DNA from: Akkermansiaceae bacterium
GTDB taxonomy: Bacteria > Verrucomicrobiota > Verrucomicrobiia > Verrucomicrobiales > Akkermansiaceae
Direction: 5' to 3'
Length of the DNA stretch: 64,000 bases
Assembly (NCBI GenBank): GCA_024233135.1
Contig: JACKPZ010000004.1
Coordinates: 124,001 to 188,000 of the forward strand
Made by a program: the position numbers and the translations under genes. The number at the start of each line of letters is the position of its first letter. Positions within the stretch are counted from its first letter, which is position 1. This document shows, piece by piece, positions 17,365 to 26,169 of the stretch. The notes under the pieces were generated by a model. The model had not been told where the DNA came from. It saw only the letters and a program-made list of their open reading frames with translations, and did no database searches.

Positions 17365-19089
17365 TCAGCGTTTCACGAACGCCTCCGGTTTGATGTTGAG
17401 ATGGAAGTCACGGCCCTGGGTTGTGGCCTCGACGTATCCGGCGCGGATGCAGAAGTCACCGAAGCGCTCGCCGCTTTCGCGCTCTTTGGCGTATCGGGCG
17501 ATGATCGGTGCGAGGGTGGCCTTGATCTCGGTGGCGGGAACGCTTTCCCGATAGAGCTTCGACAGGCGCTGGCCGGCGAAGCCGCCGCCGAGATAGAGAT
17601 TGTATTTTCCGGGAGCGCGGCCGACGAACCCGATCTCGGCGAGGAACGGGCGGCCGCAGCCGTTCGGGCAGCCGGTCATGCGGATGACGATGGCATCGTG
17701 GCGGAGTCCGTTCTCCTCGACCAGGTCCTCGATCTCGGTGATCAGGTCGGGCAGGTAACGCTCGGCCTCGGCGAGCGCGAGCCCGCAGGTCGGCAGGGCG
17801 ACGCAGGCGAGCGAATTGAGGCGCAGACCGCTCGTTTCGAGGCTGTCCTTGATGCCGTATTTCTTGATGAGTGATTCGATTTCCGCGCGTTTCTCCGGAG
17901 AGACATTCGCAATGACGAGGTTCTGGTTCGCGGTGAGGCGGAAATCTCCGGTGTGAACCTTGGCGATCTCGCGCAGACCGGTGCGGAGCGGATAGTCCGC
18001 CGTGTCGAGCACGCGTCCGCCCTGGACGAAGAGGGTGAAGTGCGAGTTGCCGTTGGTGCCCTCGGTCCAGCCGAAGCGGTCGCCGTTGTCCTCGAAGACA
18101 TACGGACGCACCGGGCCGAGATCGTAGCCGAGATATTCGTTGAGTTTGGCGAGGATCCAGTCCGGGCCGTGGTCATCGACGGTGTATTTGAACCGCGAGT
18201 GTTTGCGGTCGGTGCGGTCGCCGAAGTCGCGCTGCACGAGCACGACCTTCTCTGCGACGTCCACCACCTGGTCGACCGTGCAGAAACCGATCACGTCGGC
18301 GAGGCGCGGATAGGTTTTTTCGTTGTTGTGCGTGGAACCCATGCCGCCGCCGACGGCGACGTTGAAACCGACGAGTTTCCCGTCCTCGACAATGGCGATG
18401 AACGACAGGCAGTTCGCGAAGATGTCGACGTCGTTGGACGGCGGCACGGCGATGGTGATCTTGAATTTCCGCGGCAGGTAGGTTTTGCCGTAGATCGGCT
18501 CGATCTCCTTCTCGGTGGATTCGACCTTCTCGCCGTCGAGCCAGATCTCGTGGTAGGCGGGCGTCTGCGGCGTGAGGTGCGCGGAGATGTCCTTGGCGAC
18601 CTGAAGCACGTCGGCGTGCACTTCCGAGAGATACGGATTCGGATTGCACATCACGTTGCGGTTCACATCACCGCAGGCGGCGATGGTGTCCATGGCGGCC
18701 TGGTTGATCTCCTTGATGGTGCGTTTCAGGTTGCCCTTGATGACACCGTGGAACTGGAAGGCCTGGCGGGTGGTGAGCTTGATCGTGCCGTTGGCGAAAT
18801 CACCGGCGAGGCGATCGGTCTGCAACCATTGCTCGGAGGTCGCGACACCGCCGGGCACGCGGATGCGGATCATGAACGAATACGCCTTTTCCAGCTTGTG
18901 CTTGCGGCGCTCGGCGCGGAGGTCGCGGTCGTCCTGCTGATAGGTGCCGTGGAACTTGAGCAACTGCTGGTCGTTCTCGGGCATCGAGCCGGTCGAGCTG
19001 TCTTCCAGCGCCTCGGCGATGGTTCCGCGGAGGTAGTTGCTGTCGATCTTGATGTATTCGTTGGCGGCGAGTTTCTTTTCCTCGGACAT
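17365..19089 (-). CDS. cysI: Sulfite reductase hemoprotein beta subunit
   Basis: Catalyses six-electron reduction of sulfite to sulfide on a coupled siroheme and 4Fe-4S centre. The 574-residue length matches NADPH-type CysI. Four cluster cysteines are visible in ACVALPTC and TGCPNGCGRPFLAEIGFVG, and the siroheme-binding FGDFCIRAGY block lies near the C-terminus. The N-terminal KFHGTYQQDDRD motif is typical. The flavoprotein partner CysJ is encoded 32 bp upstream, which supports the NADPH-dependent heterocomplex. Confidence 0.96.
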   Translation of the reverse strand: MSEEKKLAANEYIKIDSNYLRGTIAEALEDSSTGSMPENDQQLLKFHGTYQQDDRDLRAERRKHKLEKAYSFMIRIRVPGGVATSEQWLQTDRLAGDFANGTIKLTTRQAFQFHGVIKGNLKRTIKEINQAAMDTIAACGDVNRNVMCNPNPYLSEVHADVLQVAKDISAHLTPQTPAYHEIWLDGEKVESTEKEIEPIYGKTYLPRKFKITIAVPPSNDVDIFANCLSFIAIVEDGKLVGFNVAVGGGMGSTHNNEKTYPRLADVIGFCTVDQVVDVAEKVVLVQRDFGDRTDRKHSRFKYTVDDHGPDWILAKLNEYLGYDLGPVRPYVFEDNGDRFGWTEGTNGNSHFTLFVQGGRVLDTADYPLRTGLREIAKVHTGDFRLTANQNLVIANVSPEKRAEIESLIKKYGIKDSLETSGLRLNSLACVALPTCGLALAEAERYLPDLITEIEDLVEENGLRHDAIVIRMTGCPNGCGRPFLAEIGFVGRAPGKYNLYLGGGFAGQRLSKLYRESVPATEIKATLAPIIARYAKERESGERFGDFCIRAGYVEATTQGRDFHLNIKPEAFVKR

Positions 19090-19121
19090 GGGGATGGAGA
19101 TTTGAGATGGGAGATTTGAAA

Positions 19122-20891
19122 TTAGTAAACGTCGCGTTGGTAGCGTTTCGACTTTTTGAGGTCTTCGAGATAAGCTTCGGCCTGGCTGTGGGTCTTGCCG
19201 GCGGATTGGACGATGGAGAGGAGCGCCTCGTGGACGTCATGGGCCATGCGCGAGGCATCGCCGCAGACGTAGAAGTGGGCGCCATCCTCGAGCCACTTCC
19301 AGATTTCCGCGCCGTGTTGGAGCATGCGCTGCTGGACGTAGATCTTCTCCGGTTGGTCGCGGGAAAACGCGACGTCGAGGCGGGTGAGCACGCCGTTTTT
19401 CAAGTGCTCCTGCCATTCGAGCTGATAGGAGAAATCGAATAGGTAGTGCTGGTCGCCCATGATGAGCCAGTTGCGGCCCTTCGCTCCGGTGGCTGCACGG
19501 TGTTCCACGAAAGCACGGAACGGCGCGACGCCGGTGCCGGGACCGATCATGATGACCGGCGTGTCCGGGTTGGCGGGCAGGCGGAAGTTCTTGTTCGGCT
19601 GGGTGAAGACGCGGACCTTGTCGCCGGCTTTCACCAGATCGGCGAGATAGGTCGAGCAGACGCCCTTGCGCTTGCGACCCCATGTCTCGTAGCGCACGGC
19701 GGCGACAGTGAGATGCACCTCACCGGGATGCGCCAGCGGACTGGAGGCGATGGAATACAAACGCGGCGGCAGTTTCCGGAAGATACAGGCAAGCGCGTCC
19801 GCGGAGAGACCGCCCGGGGCGAAGTCCTCGATCGCATCGACGATCTCGCGGCCCACGAGGTAGGCGTGGAGTTTTTCCTTCGCGTCGTCGGCAAGGAGCG
19901 CTTCAAGGTCACCCGACGTCGTGATCGCCGCGAGCTTCTTGAGCACGTTGCGGGACAGCGCGGTGATGTCAAAGTCGTCTCGCAGGGCATCGGCGAGCGG
20001 CTTCCGCCCGCTGATCTTGGTGTCGATTTCTTCGGTGCCAGTGAGTTTCGCGGCCTTCAGGACGGACTCGACCACATCCGGCGCGTTCACCGCGAGGACG
20101 GCGAGGGTATCGCCCGGTTCGTAGTCCATGCCGGAGCCGGCGAGACTGAACTCGATGTGAAGGTTCTCCTTGGCGGAACCCGTTCCGCTGAGCAGCACCT
20201 TGTCGTTGATCTCCGCAGGAAACGGGTTCGATTTCCCGAAGCCCGCCGATGCCGGCGCGGAGACAGCCATAGCTGTGGTAGCGGTGCCACCCGCCGGGCC
20301 AATGGCATCGAGCGAGGACTTGAGCCATCCGCCGTATGCTTCCTCGTAATCGACATCGCAGTCCTGGCGTTCCGTCACGCGGTTGGCACCGAGCGCGGCC
20401 AGCTTGGCGTCGATGCTGCGGCCGGTTTCGCAGAATTTCTCATACGAAGTGTCTCCCAGAGCGCACACCGAGTAGCTGAGCTTGGAGAGATCCAGCTCGG
20501 AGCCCATCAGCTCATGGTAGAAAGTCGCTGCGGTCTCGGGCGGTTCCCCATCGCCCCATGTGGAAACGATCACCAGCAGGTTGCCGAGTGTGGCGAGGCG
20601 GGCGGGATCGAGATCCGCCATATTGACCATGCTCGCTTGAAAGCCGCGCTTGCGGGCTTCCTTGACGCTGCGGTCGGCGAGAGTTTCGGAGTTCCCGGAC
20701 TCGGTGCCGTAAAGGACCGTCAACTTCGCACCCGCCGCGGCAGTTGGAACGGTGGAAGCCGCGGCGGAAGGTGTGCCGCCGGTGGCGAGATAGCCGCTGA
20801 GCCACGCGCGCTGGACATCGTCAAGGCTGGTGACGAGGGCGTCGAGGGCGAGGCGTTGATCGGGTGAGAAGGGAGCGTGCTCCGGGAGCAT
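19122..20891 (-). CDS. cysJ: Sulfite reductase flavoprotein alpha subunit
   Basis: Passes electrons from NADPH through FAD and FMN to CysI. The 589-residue protein starts with a short helical region, then a flavodoxin domain (LTVLYGTESGNSETLA), a linker, an FAD-binding domain with RLYSIASSP and the NADPH domain with MIGPGTGVAPFRAF. It ends KRYQRDVY, a typical CysJ tail. The frame stays open far upstream, but that part is antisense to the esterase gene. MLPEHAPFSP at 20891 matches the family N-terminus. First gene of the minus-strand cys operon; its promoter must lie in the 162-bp divergent region with the esterase. Confidence 0.96.
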   Translation of the reverse strand: MLPEHAPFSPDQRLALDALVTSLDDVQRAWLSGYLATGGTPSAAASTVPTAAAGAKLTVLYGTESGNSETLADRSVKEARKRGFQASMVNMADLDPARLATLGNLLVIVSTWGDGEPPETAATFYHELMGSELDLSKLSYSVCALGDTSYEKFCETGRSIDAKLAALGANRVTERQDCDVDYEEAYGGWLKSSLDAIGPAGGTATTAMAVSAPASAGFGKSNPFPAEINDKVLLSGTGSAKENLHIEFSLAGSGMDYEPGDTLAVLAVNAPDVVESVLKAAKLTGTEEIDTKISGRKPLADALRDDFDITALSRNVLKKLAAITTSGDLEALLADDAKEKLHAYLVGREIVDAIEDFAPGGLSADALACIFRKLPPRLYSIASSPLAHPGEVHLTVAAVRYETWGRKRKGVCSTYLADLVKAGDKVRVFTQPNKNFRLPANPDTPVIMIGPGTGVAPFRAFVEHRAATGAKGRNWLIMGDQHYLFDFSYQLEWQEHLKNGVLTRLDVAFSRDQPEKIYVQQRMLQHGAEIWKWLEDGAHFYVCGDASRMAHDVHEALLSIVQSAGKTHSQAEAYLEDLKKSKRYQRDVY

Positions 20892-21053
20892 AAACCTTAG
20901 TTCTTTGCTTTGTTTTATGAGGTTTCGCAGCGACTGTGAAACCGAACTCCCGGACGCGCAACACATTTCCTCTGGATTTTTCGTGTTGGCTCCGGCCGGC
21001 CGACGATGGGAGAACTTGTCAGAAACGCCAAGTTGAACCCGTAGCGAAGAACC

Positions 21054-23036
21054 ATGTTTACGACCTCCCTCCGCCTCCTGCCCACGCTGGTGCTGATTGG
21101 CAGCGCATCGGCAGAATTCACCCTCGCGCCGTTGTTCCAGAGCGGCGCGGTGCTCCAGCGTGACAAGCCGGTGCCCGTCTGGGGCCATGCCGATGCCGGC
21201 AATACGGTGAAGGTGTCGTTCGCCGGACAGATCAAGGAGACCAAGGCGGACGCATCCGGCCGATGGATGCTCCTGCTCGACCCTCTGGAAACGGATGCCG
21301 AGGGTGGCCGGCTCGTGGCCAGCACGGGAGAAACCACCGAGATCGTGTGCAACGACGTCCTCGTCGGCGAAGTGTGGCTGGCGAGCGGACAATCCAACAT
21401 GCAGTGGGTGGTTTCCCAGACCCGCAAGGAGGACCAGCAGATGGCGGCGGAAGGCCCCGTGCCGATGCTGCGCCTGTTCCAAGCGCCGCGGACGCTGAGC
21501 CACACGCGGCTCGAAACGATGGACGCGAAGTGGACCCACGCGACGCCGGAAACGGCGAAGGATTTCTCCGCGGTCGGGTACTTCTTCGGCCGGAAGCTCG
21601 CGGAAGAACTGAAGATCCCGGTCGGCATCATCCACAGCTCGTGGGGCGGATCTCGGATCGAGCCATGGTGGGCGGAAGAAGGGCTGGATGGCATCGATGA
21701 ATTGGCGGACCTGCGGAAATCCCGTCTTCAGCGCAGCCCCGGGTTTCCCGAATACGACAAGTCGCTTCTCGCCCACATCGGGAACATGCGGGCGTGGACG
21801 GACGATGCGGAAGCCGCCCTCGAGGCGGGCCGCCAGGTTCCGGACCAACCCAAGGCCCCTGCCCTGCTCGCGCTCGGGCACAACCAACAGACCGGCACCT
21901 ATCAAGCGATGATCCACCCACTGGTTCCCTACGCGCTGCGGGGATTTCTCTGGTATCAAGGCGAGTCGAACAACGGCGAGGGAATGCTCTATGCGAGCAA
22001 GATGCGGGCTCTCATCCAAGGATGGAGAAAGCAATTCCGCGTCCCCGAGGCACCCTTTCTCTACGTCCAACTCGCTCCGTTCGGTTACCCCGCGGACCGC
22101 GCGGGCGGACTCCCGGGCATCTGGAAAGCCCAGCAGGCGGTTCTTGAAATCCCGCACACCGGGATGGCTGTCATCAATGACATCGGAAACCCGAAGGACA
22201 TCCACCCGCGCAACAAATCCGAGGTCGCCCGGCGACTCGCGTTGTGGGCGCTCGCGGATACCTACGGCCAGACGGATCTCGTGAAATCCGGCCCCTTGGT
22301 GAGCGATTGGAAGGCGACCGACGGATCGATCGCCGTCCGCTTTGAGCATGTCGGGAGCGGCTTGGCGACGCGCGACGGCAAGGCGCCCGACTCGTTTGAG
22401 ATCGCCGGAAGCGACGACGTTTTCCATCCCGCCGATGCGAAGATCACCGCAAACGGCGACGCCGTCATCCTGAGCAGTTCGGAAGTTCCCCAGCCCGACC
22501 GGTTCCGGTTCGCGTGGTCCCAAACCGCATCCCCGAACCTGATGAACAAGGAAGGGCTCCCGGCCGCCGCATGGCACAGCCACTGGCCCGACGACCCCTC
22601 GCTCGGCACCATGGTCAGTGACGGCAAACCGATCGTTTCCAGCCATCCGAACACCCACAACTGGAACAGCGGCCTCACCGACGGAGAATGGGGAGCCAAG
22701 GCGGGAACCTGCTACGCCACCAACGATGCGGCGGATTTTCCCAAAACTGTCACCATCGATCTCGGGAAAACCCACGATCTCCACGCGATCCGCTACGGCA
22801 CGCCGGCCATCGGATCGACCAAAGACGTCGCCGTTTCCCTCAGCGCCGACGGCAAGGAATTCTCCGAGGTCGGACGCCACGAATTCCCGCCGAAACGGGC
22901 CGGACGGACCACGATCCGGTTCGCACCACGGTCGGCACGGTACGTGCGCGCCAGCTTCCTCGACCACCATCCCAAGCAGGACGGCTTCAACGAGAACTTC
23001 GGGTTTTTGTCCGAAGTCGAAGCCTACGAGCGGTGA
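21054..23036 (+). CDS. Secreted sialate O-acetylesterase with C-terminal discoidin-like domain
   Basis: Removes O-acetyl groups, typically from sialic acids or acetylated glycans, outside the cytoplasm. The 660-residue protein has a signal peptide (residues 1-20), an N-terminal beta domain, and a SASA/SGNH esterase core. The nucleophile is Ser114 in ASGQSNMQW, the oxyanion region is HSSWGGSRIEPW, and the catalytic dyad is Asp382-His384 in KDIHP. The last 140 residues (from about 520) resemble an F5/8 type C carbohydrate-binding module (TVTIDLGKTHDLHAIRY). Together with the sulfatase and beta-galactosidase it suggests host or algal glycan use. No sialidase is nearby. Confidence 0.9.
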   Translation: MFTTSLRLLPTLVLIGSASAEFTLAPLFQSGAVLQRDKPVPVWGHADAGNTVKVSFAGQIKETKADASGRWMLLLDPLETDAEGGRLVASTGETTEIVCNDVLVGEVWLASGQSNMQWVVSQTRKEDQQMAAEGPVPMLRLFQAPRTLSHTRLETMDAKWTHATPETAKDFSAVGYFFGRKLAEELKIPVGIIHSSWGGSRIEPWWAEEGLDGIDELADLRKSRLQRSPGFPEYDKSLLAHIGNMRAWTDDAEAALEAGRQVPDQPKAPALLALGHNQQTGTYQAMIHPLVPYALRGFLWYQGESNNGEGMLYASKMRALIQGWRKQFRVPEAPFLYVQLAPFGYPADRAGGLPGIWKAQQAVLEIPHTGMAVINDIGNPKDIHPRNKSEVARRLALWALADTYGQTDLVKSGPLVSDWKATDGSIAVRFEHVGSGLATRDGKAPDSFEIAGSDDVFHPADAKITANGDAVILSSSEVPQPDRFRFAWSQTASPNLMNKEGLPAAAWHSHWPDDPSLGTMVSDGKPIVSSHPNTHNWNSGLTDGEWGAKAGTCYATNDAADFPKTVTIDLGKTHDLHAIRYGTPAIGSTKDVAVSLSADGKEFSEVGRHEFPPKRAGRTTIRFAPRSARYVRASFLDHHPKQDGFNENFGFLSEVEAYER

Positions 23037-23106
23037 TTCGGGTCCGCCGCCGGAAATGGCGTGACACGGGCGAGGAGCGCGGGTTTTCCTCGCTCCGGAA
23101 CCCGCG

Positions 23107-23532
23107 ATGGCCTTGGAACCGCTCAAAGACGGCATTCGCTCGCACGTGAGGATCGATTTCTACGGAAACGTCCACAAACGACTGCGCGGCACCGACGCGG
23201 ACAAGCGCTACGCCACCGAGGTCGCGGTCCTGAAGGAACTTGAGCGGCGCGGTTGCCCCTACGTCCCCCGCCTGCTGGAGGAGCATCCGGAAGAACTGTA
23301 TTTCGTCTCCACCAACTGCGGCAAACTCGCCGACCAGATTTCCAAGGAGAAATCCGACGCCCTCTTCGCCAAACTCGAGGAGGAATACGGCATCCGCCAC
23401 CTCGACGCCGAACCGCGCAACATCACCTACTCACCGAAGCTCGGCTGCTTCTGCATCATCGATTTCGAACTCGCCGAGATCCTCCCCCCGCCACCCGGCC
23501 TGGAGATGGCCGGTGAAAACCCACCCGCTTGA
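23107..23532 (+). CDS. Minimal protein-kinase-fold protein
   Basis: A 141-residue protein with kinase landmarks in the right order but almost no C-lobe. There is a possible ATP lysine in VHKRL (Lys24), a helix-C glutamate (Glu38), a catalytic loop HLDAEPRN (His98, Asp100, Asn105) and DFE in place of DFG (Asp119-Glu121). The chain ends about 20 residues later, so the activation segment and helices F-I are absent. This compact layout recalls Bud32/RIO-like atypical kinases. Its stop codon lies 8 bp before the most likely start of a PP2C phosphatase gene, a natural kinase/phosphatase pairing. Substrate unknown; it could also bind nucleotide without catalysis. Confidence 0.65.
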   Translation: MALEPLKDGIRSHVRIDFYGNVHKRLRGTDADKRYATEVAVLKELERRGCPYVPRLLEEHPEELYFVSTNCGKLADQISKEKSDALFAKLEEEYGIRHLDAEPRNITYSPKLGCFCIIDFELAEILPPPPGLEMAGENPPA

Positions 23533-23540
23533 CGCCCACC

Positions 23541-24377
23541 GTGTCATCCGCCGCCACCCTGCACTGGGCCGCCCAGACTCACAGCGGCTCCCGCAAACCA
23601 CGCAACGACGATTCCTGGATCGCCTTCGCCTCCGGGCCTGAAGGCGCCGCCACACTGGAGGAAGCGGGTTCGATTTCCCTTCACCGCCACGACCTCGTTT
23701 TCGCCGTCTCCGACGGCATGGGCGGCGGCAATGCCGGCGACCTCGCATCCTCGCTGCTGCTGCGAAAGATGAGCGAGATCATCCCGGAGACCTTCAAGAT
23801 CGCAGCCTCCGGATTCGACCCCGATTGCCTCGAACACCTCGGCGAGGCCATCCGCTCGGTGCACGAACACATCAACGAGACCGCCGACAGCGAGCACACC
23901 CGCGGCATGGCCGCCACCCTCGCGCTCGCATGGTTCACCCCGGAAAACCTCTACATCGCAAATGCCGGCGACTCGCGGGTCTACCTCAGCCGCGGCGGAC
24001 GCACCGAGCAACTCACCCGCGACCACACCGCCGCCTTCGGCCAGTGGAAACGCGGGGAAATCAACGAGTTCCAATACCGCAGCCATCCCCGGCGCTCGGC
24101 CCTCTACGAAGTCATCGGCGGTGGCCACGCCCAGATCTGCCCGCATTTCGCAACCGCGCCCTACCAGCACGACGACCGCATTCTGATCTGCTCCGACGGT
24201 CTCATCGACGGCCTCTGGGAGCGCCACATTTCCGAAGCGCTCGCCGAGGACGCCCCACCCGCCGAAATTTGCTCCCACCTGCTCAAACGCGCCATCGACA
24301 ACTCCGGAATCGACGATACAACGCTGGTCGTCGTCCGGATTCATCAGCCGGAAGATCATCAGGAAGCCGTCTCATGA
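23541..24377 (+). CDS. PP2C-family serine/threonine phosphatase
   Basis: Mn/Mg-dependent phosphatase of the PPM family, cytoplasmic. The roughly 278-residue protein has the ordered PP2C motifs: RKPRNDDSW (first metal Asp region), AVSDGMGGGNAGDLAS, ANAGDSRVYL, ICSDGLIDGL and IDDTTLVVV. A GTG at 23541 (MSSAATLHWAAQTH) is the preferred start; a TTG at 23529 would overlap the kinase-like gene by 4 bp. The tight link to the minimal kinase gene upstream suggests one reversible phosphorylation switch. Its target is not apparent, and GSII downstream is only a neighbour. Confidence 0.88.
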   Translation: MSSAATLHWAAQTHSGSRKPRNDDSWIAFASGPEGAATLEEAGSISLHRHDLVFAVSDGMGGGNAGDLASSLLLRKMSEIIPETFKIAASGFDPDCLEHLGEAIRSVHEHINETADSEHTRGMAATLALAWFTPENLYIANAGDSRVYLSRGGRTEQLTRDHTAAFGQWKRGEINEFQYRSHPRRSALYEVIGGGHAQICPHFATAPYQHDDRILICSDGLIDGLWERHISEALAEDAPPAEICSHLLKRAIDNSGIDDTTLVVVRIHQPEDHQEAVS

Positions 24378-24504
24378 GGAATTTTCATGTTCGCCCGAAT
24401 CTGGCATCCCGAATGCTTCCAGCCGGGCCGGTCGATCCGGTTCCGACACTCCGGGCCCGGACCGGAAAAACTCACCCCAAACCAAACTGACTAACACGAC
24501 CACC

Positions 24505-25521
24505 ATGGCCAAATACAAATTGGAATACATCTGGCTCGACGGCTACACACCGGTGCCGAACCTTCGCGCGAAGACCCAGATCAAGGAGTTCGACAGCATG
24601 CCGACCCTCGACCAGCTCCCGATGTGGGGATTCGACGGCAGCTCGACGATGCAGGCGGAAGGCCGTAGCTCGGACTGCATGCTGAAGCCCGTCGCCTGTT
24701 ACCCGGACACCACCCGCCTCAACGGCGTGCTTGTCATGTGCGAGGTCATGATGCCGGACGGCACCACCCCCCACCCGACGAACTCCCGCGCCACGATCCT
24801 CGACGATCCGGACGCCTGGTTCGGCTTCGAGCAGGAATATTTCCTCTATCAGGACGGCAAGCCTCTCGGCTTCCCCTCGGACGGCTACCCCGCCCCGCAA
24901 GGACCGTACTACTGCGGCGTCGGCTACCAAGCCGTCGGCGAAATCGCCCGCCAGATCGTCGACGAACACCTCGATCTCTGCCTTGACGCCGGCATCAACC
25001 ACGAAGGCATCAACGCCGAGGTCGCCAAGGGCCAGTGGGAGTTCCAAATCTTCGGCAAGGGTTCCAAGAACGCCGCCGACCAGATCTGGGTGGCCCGCTA
25101 CATCCTGATGCGCTTGTGCGAGAAATACGGCGTCGATGTCGAGTTCCATTGCAAGCCGATCCGCGGCGACTGGAACGGCTCCGGCATGCACTCGAACTTC
25201 TCGACCAAGTATCTCCGCGAAACCGGCGGCAAGGAATACTTCGAAGCCCTCATGGCCCAGTTCGCGAAGAACATGGAAGAGCACATCGCCGTGTACGGCC
25301 CGGACAACCACATGCGCCTCACCGGTCTGCACGAGACCCAGTCGATCGACAAGTTCACCTACGGCGTCGCCGACCGCGGTTCCTCGATCCGCGTGCCCCA
25401 CGCCTTCGTGAACAACGGCTACAAGGGCTACCTCGAAGACCGCCGTCCGAACTCCCAAGGCGACCCCTACGCGATCGCCTCCCGGATTCTCAAGACGATC
25501 TCGGAAGTTCCGACCAAGTGA
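24505..25521 (+). CDS. glnII: Glutamine synthetase, eukaryotic-type GSII
   Basis: Makes glutamine from glutamate, ammonia and ATP. The 338-residue length and the start YKLEYIWLDGYTPVPNLRAKT identify the short GSII class rather than bacterial GSI (about 470). Visible motifs are MWGFDGSSTMQA, the metal/ATP block WFGFEQEYFLY, GQWEFQI and the substrate loop NHMRLTGLHET. The adenylylation tyrosine region of GSI is absent in this class. It is preceded by 127 bp of non-coding sequence and followed by a strong terminator, so it is probably a single-gene unit. Confidence 0.95.
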   Translation: MAKYKLEYIWLDGYTPVPNLRAKTQIKEFDSMPTLDQLPMWGFDGSSTMQAEGRSSDCMLKPVACYPDTTRLNGVLVMCEVMMPDGTTPHPTNSRATILDDPDAWFGFEQEYFLYQDGKPLGFPSDGYPAPQGPYYCGVGYQAVGEIARQIVDEHLDLCLDAGINHEGINAEVAKGQWEFQIFGKGSKNAADQIWVARYILMRLCEKYGVDVEFHCKPIRGDWNGSGMHSNFSTKYLRETGGKEYFEALMAQFAKNMEEHIAVYGPDNHMRLTGLHETQSIDKFTYGVADRGSSIRVPHAFVNNGYKGYLEDRRPNSQGDPYAIASRILKTISEVPTK

Positions 25522-25560
25522 TCGTTTCCCCGGAACTCCGTTCCGGAAATCCCATCCCCA

Positions 25561-25593
25561 AGCCGCTCTCCGTTACCCGGGGAGCGGCTTTTT
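25561..25593 (+). terminator. Intrinsic terminator of glnII
   Basis: AGCCGCTCTCC (25561-25571) pairs with GGGGAGCGGCT (25579-25589), an 11-bp stem with one G-U pair and a 7-nt loop, followed by TTTTT. It begins 40 bp behind the glnII stop. Confidence 0.9.
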
Positions 25594-25609
25594 CGTTCTT
25601 GGGGCCCGG

Positions 25610-25879
25610 TCACCAACCGGAAACGAAGAACGTGAGAATCCCGAACACGAACAACAGCAGAAGCCCCACGACCGCCGCGAGGTTCAGCTTCGCCAGTCGC
25701 GAGCGCCACCTGAACTCCCTGCCACATTCGCGGCAGCGGAGGTCGTGCGGGATCTGCCCCTGATGGAGGAACACCAGCGGGAACCCGAGGGTGCTCACAC
25801 ACCCCGCCGGATAGACCGGGTATTTGCGGCCGAGGTCCTCCACATCCCCCGAGCGGCAGGCGGGACAGCACGGTTTCAT
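25610..25879 (-). CDS. Small zinc-ribbon membrane protein
   Basis: An 89-residue protein with two CxxC knuckles (Cys5/Cys8 in CCPACRSG and Cys49/Cys52 in RCRECGREF) that would bind one zinc, followed by one C-terminal membrane helix (about residues 66-88). The start is at the ATG directly before the first cysteine pair. The motif-helix layout is common among small uncharacterised bacterial proteins. It converges on glnII just past its terminator. Function unknown. Confidence 0.75.
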   Translation of the reverse strand: MKPCCPACRSGDVEDLGRKYPVYPAGCVSTLGFPLVFLHQGQIPHDLRCRECGREFRWRSRLAKLNLAAVVGLLLLFVFGILTFFVSGW

Positions 25880-26045
25880 GCTTGAGCCCTATCAGAAACA
25901 AATTGCCGGGATCAAGAACTCGTCATCCAGCCAATCGGACTGCCTCACTTCACCAGTCCTTCCGCCTCGGAAGAAGCCCCGGATGGGACGGGAAGACCCA
26001 TCCGATTTTCAGTCGCACCGAAGCGTGATGAATCTGAAGGCGCTG

Positions 26046-26084
26046 ACAAAAAGTCCATGCGGCCGCATCGATCTTTTGCTAACA
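26046..26084 (+). repeat. 39-nt palindromic intergenic element, copy 2
   Basis: Same gap-free layout as at 13079-13117: ACAAA, seven variable bases, TGCGGCCGCA, YCGATYTYY, TGCTAACA. It lies in the 290-bp gap between the start of the zinc-ribbon gene and the end of fumC. The surrounding gap shows no other feature. Confidence 0.55.
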
Positions 26085-26169
26085 AATCGAATGATGGGAA
26101 TTGCTTGTAGAGGTGTCGTTGCGAGCACAGCGGGGCGTGTCCGTCCGTTTCGGCTGGATTCCTGCGAAC

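Noticed and set aside
17953..19119. Plus-strand frame opposite cysI
   Set aside because: Shadow of cysI; Val/Asp/Arg-rich with no homology.
20892..23135. Upstream extension of the cysJ frame
   Set aside because: It is antisense to the sialate O-acetylesterase gene and not needed for CysJ; GC-rich third positions keep it open.
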